Assembly: GCA_029747585.1 (NCBI GenBank)
Contig: JAPEVF010000081.1
Span: 54,361-118,360 of the forward strand
Source of the DNA: Pleurotus djamor
Taxonomy: Eukaryota; Basidiomycota; Agaricomycetes; Agaricales; Pleurotaceae
Direction of reading: 5' to 3'
Length of the DNA stretch: 64,000 bases
Within the stretch, counting starts at the first letter, position 1, and each line of letters opens with the position of its first letter. Below, in pieces: positions 1 to 10,812 of this stretch. The notes below the pieces were generated by a model. That model searched no databases and was not told the origin of the DNA. It saw only the letters and a program-made list of their open reading frames with translations. The translations under genes were made by a program, and so were the position numbers.

Positions 1-181
1 AACTCAGAGGACATACGTGGTTGATGAAATTCGTTACGGTCGAGTGGCCTTCTTTCTTATCGTCGGGGTTCGACGATATTTGCCAGTCGTAGAGGCCTGT
101 TGGCGCGTCAGGTGGTCGCCTGGCCGAGAGATGGACAGTGTCTGCGGCGAGGGTGATGAATTGTGAAGCAGAAAGGCTCAT
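1..181 (-). CDS. 5' exon of an unidentified gene (partial)
   Basis: A minus-strand reading frame opens at an ATG at 179-181 and runs about 55 codons toward the window edge. It begins MSLSASQFITL and reaches a GTATGT that looks like a 5' splice site near position 17-22. The codons read smoothly and the start lies just downstream of a short leader. I do not recognise the family. The rest of the gene lies outside the window, so the function cannot be judged. Confidence 0.5.
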   Translation of the reverse strand, partial: MSLSASQFITLAADTVHLSARRPPDAPTGLYDWQISSNPDDKKEGHSTVTNFINHVCPLS

Positions 182-851
182 GGTGGTTTCTGTTAATCTA
201 AGGAATGAAGAACCGATTTGCTTTATATACAGTAGCAAGTGTTGAACGCGGCGATTTGTTGTTCGCGCCTAGTTCGCGTCATAATGCACGAATTCGCATA
301 AACTGACAGCAGCCGATGTCTTGGTTTCTGAAATAGTGCTTCCGAGGTCATAAATGATCGTGCTTAGCTTCACGAGGCGAAAACACACGATTTCAGGCCT
401 CAAAGCCATCGAGAATATACGGGAGGCGAATAGGAAACGCCAGGGATGTGTTCCAGAGGGNNAAAAAAGAAAAAGTAAGAACACAGTCCTTACATGACTG
501 CGTTTGAATATACCGCCGTCTCGGTATTACAGCGAGAGCACAAGAGAGAGATCGCATCCCACCATGTCATCGTCCGGGTCGGTTGTCGGCGGTTGGGGTT
601 TTTCAACTCAGAAAGGGGCATTTTGATGGGGCCAGGAGGCACCGTGACCTCGTTCGTTAGTATGTAGCGAGGCTACCTTCTTTGCCTTCTCTTTGTTCTA
701 TCAGAAAGGAGGGCCGTCGTGAAGCAGGCATGAAATGAAGTACAACGATCTTTAGCAGGTAAGCAATGGCTAGTGACTAGTGATGTCCGTACTAGCATTG
801 GCTTTCAGCAAAAGAAGATTCAAATGAGCAACTAAAAACGTGGGCACTACA
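182..851. other. Intergenic stretch, no supported gene
   Basis: The only ORFs here are short and lack codon or splice support. Two N characters at 461-462 precede a run of A and mark an uncertain homopolymer. Confidence 0.5.
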
Positions 852-1160
852 TCAATCCAAGCTAAAGAAGGAGTCTTTGACTTCGACTTGCTGCACATAA
901 TCAGGCCTGCAGCAGTGATATCCGCAGTCTCCTCCAACATACTTGTAGTACCAGCCAGGGGAAGCGGGTCCTCCACAGTTAGACCTCCTGCCTGGGTCAC
1001 AGTACTTGCTGCAATGTTCGTACGCCTCGATAGGATTATCGTCACCTTTGATCTTGATCGTGAACTCGAGTAGGGAACGAGTTTCATGGGACGGCTCAGA
1101 TATCGGAGTGGCAGCTACGAAGCTGCATGCGGCTAGCAGCAGACTCAGGTTGTATTTCAT
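852..1160 (-). CDS. Small secreted cysteine-rich protein
   Basis: An intronless 102-residue ORF. Residues 1-17 form a signal peptide (MKYNLSLLLAACSFVAA), with likely cleavage before TPISEP. The mature part carries six cysteines in the order EHC, KYC, SNC, GDC, HCC, all within about 40 residues. This suggests three disulfides and an extracellular, possibly effector-like, protein. A shorter mature region and no Pro/Thr linker make a carbohydrate-binding module less likely. I see no named family. ORFs on the opposite strand over the same DNA are shadows without a signal peptide. Signal peptide and cysteine pattern are seen directly; secretion and effector role are inferred. Confidence 0.7.
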   Translation of the reverse strand: MKYNLSLLLAACSFVAATPISEPSHETRSLLEFTIKIKGDDNPIEAYEHCSKYCDPGRRSNCGGPASPGWYYKYVGGDCGYHCCRPDYVQQVEVKDSFFSLD

Positions 1161-2368
1161 TGCGATGAATGCGAGTTCTATGAAGCGAATTCGTCGTCAG
1201 CATGGAGTAGTCTTTGAAAGCAGTAACTTCAACGCACTTCGATCAAGAGGTTGGTTCGTTGGGAACGAGGCAATTCCAAAGAAAACGACAAGAGAAGCTG
1301 TGGATGCGATGAGATGTAGGTGTGCATACGAGCTGCTGCTTGCGTACCTGAAAGATTGTGTTCCTAGCTGGATGATATCCAGTATTCTACATCGCCATTT
1401 TATAGGCCAACACGAGTGTTCTAATCGGATGCAAGACACGCACGAATGGGTTCGAAACGCCGATAAGCTGGTCTGAATGAAAGGAACCACATGAAGCGTG
1501 CCCCAGTTTATTGGGAGATGCAGTGTGCCTAGGGAAAGTTCTACGAACAATTTCGCGTTTCTTCTCAAAAGGTTAGCGGCGCGAATTGAATGGACGTCTT
1601 ATCTGTAGCTTACCGCTCCAGCGTGTTATGAAGTGATGGCGCAACAAGGGTAAGCTTCACGAAGATTGGAGAAGTACTAGTAGGAGCCTAGGAGCGAGCT
1701 GAAAGCTCCGATCGTCTTCATTGCGCGAGGATCCCTTTCCCCTAACACTGACGACACGTAGAGAAACATCACTGGTGTGACTTGTTGTTGAACGTCGGCG
1801 TATGAGCAGTCTGTGTGAGCTGCCAGCTTGATCGCGACGTGCAGAAGCTAACTGAGTAAAAGTTGCGTATCCACATTACCTCACTCCAAAGAGGATATGG
1901 CGTTAGGTGAGCTCAACATACAACGTCAATTCTTTCATCTATAATACCGCATAAGCGTTCTATTCGTACGCCAATCGAGTCATTGTCCCGATAGACTGAC
2001 CTGGCAGAAGACAGGGAGCAACGTATAATACGAGGCCTCCCGCGCTCGAAGCTCCTGCACGAGGGGCTCTAGATGTCACTTTGGGATCCCTTCTTGATGG
2101 AATTCTCAGAAGTGCGTGATACGTATTGAGGTTCCTGGAAGTGGTGAGAAGAGTGTTTTAATGGCGAAGCAAAGGTAAGCTGCAGCTAGGAAGGAGAGAC
2201 CAGCCATGCAAGCGAAGATATGCCGCACCGTGTGCTACGGCGGTGTGCGCGTTTCCTTCAAATCCCACGGCACAGAAAATAGAGCAAGGACTCCTAAAGC
2301 CCCTGTGCCACGTGGAGTAGAATGGATTCTGTTTGAAAAAGTTTTGGCCTTGGTCATCGCCAGCAACG
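1161..2368. other. Intergenic stretch, no supported gene
   Basis: About 1.2 kb with only short overlapping ORFs in all frames and no conserved motif. The 3' part is probably leader and promoter of the RSA4-like gene. Confidence 0.45.
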
Positions 2369-4321
2369 ATGGCGACGCTTCTTCCTCCTCCCAAACGACA
2401 AAAGGTATACCATGGTGTACCAGAACCTCCGAAGGAGGAGCCGAAACCTACATCCAACATCGTCGTTCAATTTGTCTCGGAGGAGAGCGATGGCAAGAGC
2501 CTTGCGCCTCCAGTCAATTTACCAGCAAATTTAACGCGAGAAGCCCTCGAGCATCTTGTAAACCAACTAAACAAGTCTAAGGTGCGATTCCGCTTTGAAT
2601 TGCATGTTGCGGACTAATGTAAACCGTGCAGGACGATGACCCAGTCCCTTATGCATTTCACATTGCATTAAAACCAGACGAAACGAGACCAGGAGGCCCG
2701 ACACGAATAGTTATCGGGAAATCGATTGAAGAGGATGTATTGAACAACTCAGCGTATTCTTTTACCGAGGAAGACGTATTTGTGGTCCACTGTTCGCCCC
2801 AGGCGGTCTTCAAGGTCAGACCTGCGACACGATGTTCCTCAACTCTTTCAGGTAAGTCTTGATCTTGTTATGGCCTGGATTTAAGCTCAATTTTACTCAG
2901 GACATACATCTCCAATACTTTGCGCGTCCTTTTCACCGACGGGAAACCTGCTCGCCACTGGTTCGGGGGACACAAATGCGCGTTTGTGGGATCTTTTGAC
3001 AGAAACACCTTCGCACACGCTTTCTGGCCACAAAGGCTGGGTTCTCTGCGTCGAATGGGAGGCTATGGAGCGTAAGCTGGCTACCGGCGGTCATGATGGT
3101 CATGTAAAACCCTCCATGTCGTCTGGAAGGCTTTTCCTGATTGTTTCTTCCAGGTTCGTTTGTGGGATCCAAAAACTGGCAAGGCGATCGGCGATGCTCT
3201 TAGAGGACACACAAAATGGGTGACTTCCCTCTCCTGGGAGCCAATTCATATCAATGCATCATCGCCCCGTCTTGCTTCCTCTTCAAAAGATGCTACCGTT
3301 CGTGTTTGGAATGCATCAACCCGACGAGTCGAATATACCCTTGGTGGCCACACAGCTAGTGTAAATGTTGTAAGATGGGGTGGAGGTGGGTTGGGTGGTA
3401 GAGGAGTCCTGTATACAGCGTCCAGTGATCGAACTGTTCGGGTATGGGACGCTCATCAGGTGCATCTCGAGCTTTACGAATATTATCCTCCAGCTAACTT
3501 CTCGCCAGGGGAAAATACTACACATTCTCAAAGATCATGCACATTGGGTCACAACACTCACGCTCAATACCGACTTTGTGTTGCGAACAGGCCCCTTTGA
3601 CCATCGGGGTAAGAAACCCGTTGACGAAGCGGAAGGTAGGCTTCAAGCTTCTTGAAGCTACCCTTGTGCCTTGGCTCACTACGCTATCAAGCTCAATCTC
3701 TGGCTAAGGCCCGATATGACGCGCTTCTCAATACAACGCCTGAGCTCCTCATCTCAGGTTCCGACGACCATACCCTCTTCCTCTGGTCTCTTTTCCCATC
3801 GCGGACGTCAACGCCCGCTCCCGCCACTGAAGGCAAACTAAAGCCTTTGACCAGGCTAACAGGCCATCAACGGCAAATCGCTCATGTTGCGTTCAGCCCT
3901 GATGGTCGTTGGGCTGCCAGCGCGTCTTGGGATAACAGTGTTCGGATATGGGATGGCAAGACGGGCAAGTATGTTGCTACGTTGAGGGGACACGTCGCTG
4001 CAGTCTATCGCGTGGCGTGGAGTGCGGATTCAAGAATGGTTATCAGTGCTAGCAAAGATAGCACCCTGAAGGTAATCCTTCTTCGCTACAGCCCTTGCTT
4101 CTCGTCTGTTGATACGCTCGATGAATAGATATGGGACCTCAAGACGTATAAGATCAAAACTGATTTACCAGGTCACACGGACGAGGTCTATTGTGTTGAC
4201 TTCGTGGCGGATAAGGTGGTCAGTGGCGGCCGTGATAGAACTGTAAAAATGTGGGTTATCCTTCTGTTCGGTGAAGCTCGCAAGCGTTGACTGACCGCAC
4301 TGACATAGATGGAAAAATTGA
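2369..4321 (+). CDS. RSA4: Rsa4/Notchless (NLE1) 60S ribosome assembly factor
   Basis: A WD40 protein with an N-terminal NLE (ubiquitin-like) domain. In the known family this domain binds the MIDAS domain of the AAA ATPase Rea1/Midasin, and the pair drives late remodelling of nucleolar pre-60S particles. The start is the ATG at 2369 (MATLLPPPKRQK). The NLE region covers roughly residues 30-115, with VVQFVSEE and FHIALKPDETRPGGPTRIVI. Seven to eight WD repeats follow, ending in SG(H/R)D and WD dipeptides such as SGDTNARLWD, GGHDGHVRLWD, SGSDDHTLFLW and SASWDNSVRIWD. At least seven introns are needed. The last one, with donor GTGGGT at 4250, leaves a terminal exon encoding only IWKN before the stop, as in other NLE1 proteins. 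Length is about 500 residues, normal for the family. Confidence 0.93.
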
Positions 4322-4677
4322 TATCGCATCTTGGTTGTATCTTACATATCTATACCTTTGCTTTCCATAATGGATCAAGGTAGTCCCACCGAAGTTCAAC
4401 TGTTCGGCTGAACCTTTCCAGGCCTGCTCATAGCATGAAGTCTCCTTCTTATGCTTTGAGTTTCTGGTTTCTGAACGAGATGTGCCAACCTGGATGAAAC
4501 GTTGTCCCAACATCGGATCACGCGCCTCTCCTCGTGCGGTTGGTCACGGTGGCAGGGCAGTCATCGACAATACTAATAGCAGCCATGAGTATAAAGACGC
4601 CTACTTCGCCAACTATTAGGTCCCTCAACCTCAAAACCCTCGAGGTCCCAAGCACAAGCACAATCACTTGATACACG
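4322..4677. other. Gap between the RSA4-like gene and a small secreted gene
   Basis: Contains the 3' end region of the upstream gene and the promoter of the next one. Minus-strand ORFs here have no recognisable content. Confidence 0.4.
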
Positions 4678-5009
4678 ATGAAGTTCCCCATCGCGTACAC
4701 TACATTCATCGTCCTCTGCATCTGCCCACTTATCCAAGTCAGCGCCCTTTGGTGCCAATGCCTTTGGACTGAAGGAAATTCTCGCACAGACCAGGATCAT
4801 ACCCAGTTCGTTCCCGAGCTCTCCTTTTGGAGCCTGTCGAATTCCCATTAACTTCCCCCTTTAGGTCTGTTTGCCCGTATATTCGGGGCGCATATATGCT
4901 CAAGGACTGGCGCGGGTTTTGGTACTGCGATGTTGGGGGGTCGTCTAGTTCGTTCATCAAGTACTGCAAGGACCATTATGGGAGGGGGGCAAGACCCCAT
5001 TGCTCTTGA
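4678..5009 (+). CDS. Small secreted cysteine-rich protein, two exons
   Basis: Exon 1 starts at ATG 4678 (MKFPIAYTTFIVLCICPL) with a clear signal peptide ending near QVSA. A 59-nt intron runs 4806-4864 (donor GTTCGT, branch-like ATTAACT, acceptor TTTAG). Splicing continues the frame as VCPYIRGAY to a TGA at 5007. The product is about 90 residues. The mature chain has six cysteines (WCQC, VCP, YCDV, YCKD, HCS), so three disulfides are possible. No family is recognised. It differs in spacing from the Cys-rich protein at 852-1160, so the two are not obvious paralogs. The gene is easy to miss because each exon alone is short. Confidence 0.65.
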
Positions 5010-5661
5010 TCTCTACCGTAGAGCGCCCACCTCTAGGTCATAGAGACCACGCACTTGTACCCTACGTCCGGCTTTCACAGCGGCCAAGAGAAACTGCATC
5101 ATCCGAGTCTCTCTCTATTCCTAGAACAAAGTCCCCTGAGAACACTTCCTTGATAAAGGTAATATCGGAAGGATTTTTGTAGTGATTTCGCAACACAAGT
5201 CCAACTCTGCGCTTTGGTCCAGTCGGGGCTCACAGAGATTTACCTACCAGAGTGCTGCTCCTACTTCAAGCGCGCTCATATCTCTGAGATCAAGGTATCG
5301 ACGCCGACTGTGTGATGTCATAAGTAATAAGTACTCGATTCCGCGCAGGCGATGGCCCAGGTTACTTACCATTGTAAGATTTTCGTTGCTAGCTCTTTAA
5401 GGCCTACAGGGATTGCTCTCTTAGACATTTCCTGAGCAGCTCTTTTTCACTTTGGGATTCTTCCTCAACGCGGTCGCTGTTTGGGACGTTGTTTCGGTGG
5501 GACTCCTGACAGTGAGAAAGTCACGGAGAGCAATCACGTGGGGGCGTGGGACCGGAACGGAGCGGGTGCAACCAATCCCGGCTCGCGTATTTCTGCTCTC
5601 GACCTCATCGTTCCCCTCGACCCACTCAATACAAATTCTGTTCGAATCGCCGTTCGCAACG
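5010..5661. other. Intergenic stretch upstream of SDH3
   Basis: No gene supported. Short ORFs are discordant between frames. Confidence 0.4.
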
Positions 5662-6428
5662 ATGATGTCGACTCGTGCCCTCGGTTTGGGACCATCTTTC
5701 AGAAGACTTGCGTTGGCGCCGTCGCCTGGTATGTCGTCGGATCTGCAAGCCTGAATTTCCCTAATCATCCTTTCAGCCAAGAATCGTTTACTGCTCAGGA
5801 ATACTGTTGCGAAGCGGTGAGCCCACCTGTTTGCTTTGAACTTTGAGTTCCTTAAGGCGGATATATTGATATTTTGATTTACAGGTCGATTCAGACCGAA
5901 TCTTTGCCACCGTCTGCGGCGACAGATATCCTGAACAAGCAACGTTTATTGCGGCCCTCTAGCCCCCACTTCACCATCTACCAACCTCAGCTTACTTGGT
6001 TAGGATCGATTGCGAACCGTATCACTGGGGCTGGTCTGAGCACCCGTATGTTTCGATTCAGGCCCTGGCTGGGATTATGCTCACTCGGAACGACATCTTA
6101 GTCCTCTATGGATTCTCTCTTGCATATCTTGTGGCGCCGGGAACCTTTGACAGTGTTCACGTCGTTGAGTTCGTCGCTGGGCTACCGGATGCTGTCAAAT
6201 ACGCCGGTAAAGCAATCCTGGCTGCTCCATTCGCTTTCCATTCCTTGAACGGGTTGAGACATCTTGCCTGGGATATGACCAAGTGTATGTGTATTCTGGA
6301 GTTTGACCGCGTGTACTCGAGCTGATCCCAACTTTAAACCAGTTATCACTGTTAAGGGTGCATACTCCTCAGGTTACGCAGTCCTCGCCGGCACTGCGGT
6401 GTCTACCGTAGCTTTGATGTTGATGTAG
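5662..6428 (+). CDS. SDH3: Succinate dehydrogenase cytochrome b560 subunit, mitochondrial
   Basis: A membrane anchor subunit of respiratory complex II. It helps bind heme b and ubiquinone in the inner mitochondrial membrane. Five exons are joined by four short introns, each giving an intact frame. Residues 1-35 are basic and Ser-rich, a mitochondrial presequence. The mature part has SPHFTIYQPQLTWLGSI, then NRITGAGLS, a hydrophobic helix around LLYGFSLAYLVAPG, and the family signature FHSLNGLRHLAWD with the conserved histidines. It ends with a third helix SGYAVLAGTAVSTVALMLM. Many homologs have HR in the first motif; here it is NR. Length is about 180 residues, normal for SdhC. Carboxamide fungicides act at the site formed partly by this subunit (family knowledge). 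Confidence 0.93.
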
Positions 6429-7916
6429 AATTTGGACCGTTTCTATGTGTATCATATATCAACCCATTCAACGGTGAAAACTGTCAGAGTACTTATTTCC
6501 CAATGGTACTTGGCACTCTCGATAGGCAGATCCCTTGAAGGCCGCTCTCCACATCCCCGCGCGTAGCCTCCGTCTCAATGGCGCCTCGACGGTCCCATAC
6601 GCAGTCTAGATTGCTAGCGTGAGCCGCATGCTCTCCTTTGTCAAAACTCTGCTATGTGCATCCTAGGATGTGAATTGTAATCCTGCTAATGAGTGACTCT
6701 TGATGACCACTGACAGTACGATACAAATGTGCTCTACACATCCTTCAATAAAATATGATGACTGAATGAACAGACCCTCCAAATTCCACATCCTGGAACA
6801 AAAGAAAATCGTCAACGAACGGGACTTGCGACCGAGGGGAGTATTACCAACCTCAAATTTAACCTTGCTTGGTATCCTGGTCGCATGAGGTATTTTCCTG
6901 GCCTTCGTTTCCCTCGCAGAATTGTATTTGGACTATCACGCTAATCTCGATCTCGATCTCAATCCGGGGAACCACCGTTGGTTGTGATGTTGGTGTTGGA
7001 GTAGTTTCTTCGTTTGCAATCAATCTTGGCCTCGGAGGTCCTTCAATCATGTTATGGTGCTGCACGAGAATAGGAGTCAATCGTCATATTAGACAGAAAT
7101 CAAGACGTCCTGACCAACAACTCCATATAGGCGTAACAACGAAGAAAACGGCGCAAAAATCTTTCCAAATGACAGACGTTGATGTTGGGTATGATGGACA
7201 TCGTGCTTGTTGTCAATATGGGGGATAGCTCGAGTTCGTACCCGACATCCAGGACATCCGGAGAGCATTATGTACTGACACGATCCATATATTCACGACG
7301 CGAACAGTTCTGTGCATTGGGAGTAAGTCACGGAATCGCAACGGAAAAAACTGGACTTTGTTCCATAACCGACGTTAATTTAGCCTCTTAGAGATGAAAG
7401 CGATGGTGTTCACAGCGGAAACAGCGAGGTGTGAGCGGTAAGCTCGAGCATATATGATATGCTGTTTATTGTAGATAGCCGAGGTCCACGGGAAAGTTGG
7501 TCAAACTGCGTGGTTCGAGGAATCCCAGAGGGTGTGAACTTTTGGACAATGAAGTCGTACCTGCGGTCCATGAATCACAACTTGATAGGAGCACCGTCAA
7601 TCAATATGAGTGGGTAGCCGTGCAACGTTCAGGAATGAAGTGCCTACTGAATTGTCAGAGGAAACTGTGTTGACCATGGTGAGAACATCCTGTCTAACGG
7701 ACATAAAGATCGAAGCAGGCGGTCAGCAAGCGGTCAACGGTCGAACTTGGAATGGACAATGTTTGCGGGGAGAACCAGACGCAGGAACGCACACCTGCGA
7801 CAAAATGGAGAGGGCACCGCCATAGTGTAACCTTGTGGACCCATGGACCTAAGACCACAGTATATAAGGCGCTGGGGTATAAAATACGGTTTCCTGGGTA
7901 TCGTGTTACAGTTGAG
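6429..7916. other. Intergenic stretch, no supported gene
   Basis: About 1.5 kb downstream of SDH3 and beyond the HUS1 stop. It holds a short CGATCT direct repeat near 6945-6962 and only weak ORFs. I see no splice-consistent coding model. Confidence 0.4.
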
Positions 7917-9090
7917 TCATTCATCGCCATCAATGATTGCAGGTATGTAGAAGGTCAAGACGCCTCCAGCATCCGCGTAATCTCCCACATACACGTACAG
8001 GATCAAACAGTGGTGTTGGCAGATACCTAATACGCGGATTGTCGGAATATTGAAAAGTGAAAGCGGATAAAACATTGGAAGCTTACATGCTATTGTGGTG
8101 GTAGACACAACATGGCTATTAAGGAACTTCAAAAAACTTTTCGTCGAGACTAAGACAGGGAACATGATATCTGGGTCGGGTTTGACGGCTTCGACGTCTT
8201 GACTGCCCGCAGCATCCTGCGCTAGAATAACCATTGACATCATTGTCTAAACAGCATTTTTAAGGCAAATCCACTTACCCATCTCGGGAATTGTACAATG
8301 GGTCCATTCTGTGTCCAATTTTACCGACTCCGTCGTGATAGATAGTTTAAACCCCCCACCATTACTGGCGCACACAGCCAGAACGTCCGACATGGGCTTC
8401 AGTCGCTCAACTATGGTTCGTAGCTTTTGTAGAGGGGGTAGCAGGATGTGGACCTATATTGCCAATGATGAGTTTTCGAACCCGACAAAAGCAAGGCGAC
8501 GAGACTGACATCGGGTTCAGGACATAACGGTTCCTTGAGCAAGGCAACATCAACAGGCTTCATCACCTCAATCTTCACGTCATGAGAGACTCGCATCTGC
8601 TTCCCAAACCGACTAGTACCATTGATTTCGAAGCAAAGCACAGCTTGGTCATTCTTCTTCGCTAACTTTAGAACAACCTCGCCTTCTTCCAAGGATACTG
8701 CGGATTCGGAGGTAGCAGCAGATTTGAGCGCAGCCATGAGAGCTTCGACAGATAAAAGCATGGTTATTTCATTGTCTGCATTCGACTGGATGCGATAGTC
8801 GGTGAACACTGAATCAACCTTTATCACCCTCGTCTGCGACGTCAGCTTCGCGAAGCATCAACCGATGAAGCCAGACTTACGACCAGACTTGTATTCCCCC
8901 TTCATTCGCATCATGGTTGCAGATGATGCGCATCTCTGTGGGCGCAAATTTGACGATACATTTCTTCTGCAGTTTCTCGACAGATTGGACGACTCCTTCG
9001 TGGTGGAATAAGCATGGAGAAGTAATATAGAAGCAGCGTCCACATACGATAGAAGGTCTGAGAGTTACTGATCAAAGTTTTGAACCGCAT
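7917..9090 (-). CDS. HUS1: Hus1-like subunit of the 9-1-1 checkpoint clamp
   Basis: A PCNA-like subunit of the Rad9-Rad1-Hus1 ring, loaded at DNA damage to activate the ATR/Mec1 checkpoint in the nucleus. The start MRFKTLISNSQTFYR at 9088-9090 matches the usual Hus1 opening. After a 50-nt intron the frame goes on with VVQSVEKLQKKCIVKF and MRIICNHDANEGGIQVW. Later exons give VFTDYRIQSNADNEI, LSVEALMAALKSA, SRFGKQMRVSHDVKIEV, LPPLQKLRTIVERLKPMSD, and the terminal LTFYIPAIIDGDE. Six exons are inferred, with donors GTATGT, GTAAGT, GTCAGT, GTAAGT and GTAAGC. One acceptor (GACGAG before the GTG of SVIKVD) is chosen because the nearby CAG would put a stop in frame. Length of about 300 residues is typical. 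Confidence 0.9.
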
Positions 9091-9754
9091 AATCGCGTCC
9101 GCGTCGGTGGTGGTGGTTAGAAAGATCCCACAGAAATGATTGAGGGCACGCGCTCACGTGCAGGCCCCTAACCTTCCATCTTTTCCTCATCTCGTGGTTT
9201 CTTGGTGGTTTCTTCGTCGTGACCCCCTTCTTATGCCCCCCAACTTCACGAGGAAATTCTATCCTCGCTTTCGCTCTGAAAAACACACAAATTCTGAATA
9301 TCTGCTGAGCAAATTTCTATTTGTGGTAGCCAAACTCCATGAAAAGACTACGAAGTTGATCAGGGCTGAGGATATCTACGCACATGTAAGTTGCTGCGGA
9401 CAAGACAGAAGAACTCTTGCTCTTCAGGATCGAAAAGGACTCACCATGAAAATGTCTAGTTGTTCTACCCGAGATGCCCTCGCGTAGCCTTGAAGAGACA
9501 ATCAGGGTACTCGGACGAGTTCGCCACTCACAATTCGAGATGCATCCTCGCCCTTGCCCAACGGAGGAAGGTTTGCCCCTCTAGACTCTAAAGCCCAGGT
9601 ACTCGTGCGTCATGGCGGAACAAATCGCTCGACCCAAGTAACCGATCCTTCTTGCGCGTTCCAAAGGCTATTTATGGTCTCCTCATGCTGGGTACTTAAG
9701 ACGAATGGATGACTCGGAGCTGCCACAAACGGACTCTCTTACATCCTTTGGATC
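9091..9754. other. Divergent intergenic region between HUS1 and cyanase
   Basis: A 664-bp divergent promoter region. Two short ORFs on opposite strands overlap here; neither has motif or splice support. Confidence 0.45.
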
Positions 9755-10566
9755 ATGTCTGGCGTAGTAAGTCTCAGTCATCCCGTTCGACTTTCTTATA
9801 ACACTCCAGCTACCATGGCCGCCACAGCAACTGTCACCAACTGCCGGTCTTCCTCCAGTCATCAAGCAACTGCTTGAAGGGAAAGCCCGGAAGGGTCAAT
9901 ATGGCACCCATCCTTGCGTGTCAATCGCTGACGTTTGTGTATTAGGATTGACCTTCGACCAAATAGCCAAAGAAATCGGCGGAAACGAGTTATGGGTCGC
10001 CGCAGCTTTCTACGGCCAAGTCAGTAGCCCACGCTTAGTCTCTAAGCTAACCTCATTTTGTATCATATCCAGGCGAAATTCAGTCCTGAAGAGCTGAAGA
10101 AGGTTGCTGAACTCGTCGGAGTGAGCAATTCCGATCTTGCGAGCGAAATTGGGGAGCATTGGTGGCCTACTCGTGGTCTGGGACCCATACCACCGACGGA
10201 TCCAGTAATATACCGAATTTATGAGGTAGGAGGCTCGTTCCGTTTCATTAGACCTTTTTGAAGCCACGGACTCTAGGGTATCCTCGTCTATGGGCATGCA
10301 ATCAAAGCTGTCATCCACGAAAAGGTGGGTATCTTTCCATCGGTACGGCGAGTACTTACGCTCGCAACACGCTCGATCCTCTCCAGTTTGGCGACGGGAT
10401 AATGTCTTTGATTGACTGCAAAATTAGTATTGATAGGAAACCGGACCCGCATGGAGATCGGGTCGTCGTGAACTTCGAGTGAGTGTTGCATAGGTTAGAT
10501 TCGTCGTTCAAAATACTCAGAGCTATTCTTCATAGTGGAAAGTTTGTACCATATGCAACGTGGTGA
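9755..10566 (+). CDS. cynS: Cyanate hydratase (cyanase)
   Basis: Catalyses bicarbonate-dependent breakdown of cyanate to ammonia and CO2, detoxifying cyanate and freeing nitrogen. Exon 1 encodes only MSGV (ATG at 9755), joined over a GTAAGT intron to LPWPPQQLSPTAGLPPVIKQ. The N-terminal helical domain reads LTFDQIAKEIGGNELWVAAA followed by FYGQAKFSPEELKKVAELV. The catalytic C-terminal domain has IYRIYEGILVYG, holding the conserved Arg and Glu, and HEKFGDGIMSLIDCKISI, with the catalytic Ser. The C-terminus is NFDGKFVPYATW, where the conserved DGK fixes the last acceptor at TTCATAG rather than the CTCAG 16 nt upstream. Seven exons; about 165 residues, slightly above bacterial cyanases. Confidence 0.93.
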
Positions 10567-10812
10567 TCGATGATCCTTTGTAACTTCAGCCTAACTGGTG
10601 CTTGTAATAAGATTCTTCCGTGTCCCTGTTGAGAAAGGAGGCTCCCTAAACAAGGCCCGATTCCACCGTGCGTGCGGGGACTCTTGTTTTGGCAAGCATC
10701 AACGCTTGGAACAGGCGAGTAGGACAGATGAACATCATGTCCGTCCTTGACCGCACAGTTTTGTCATCCCCAACCTCCCGTTGCATGCAGCAGCTTCCAG
10801 TCCCTTTCCTCT

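Noticed and set aside
1006..1476. Plus-strand ORF of 156 codons
   Set aside because: It overlaps the signal-peptide gene on the other strand, lacks motifs and has no splice context; treated as a shadow.
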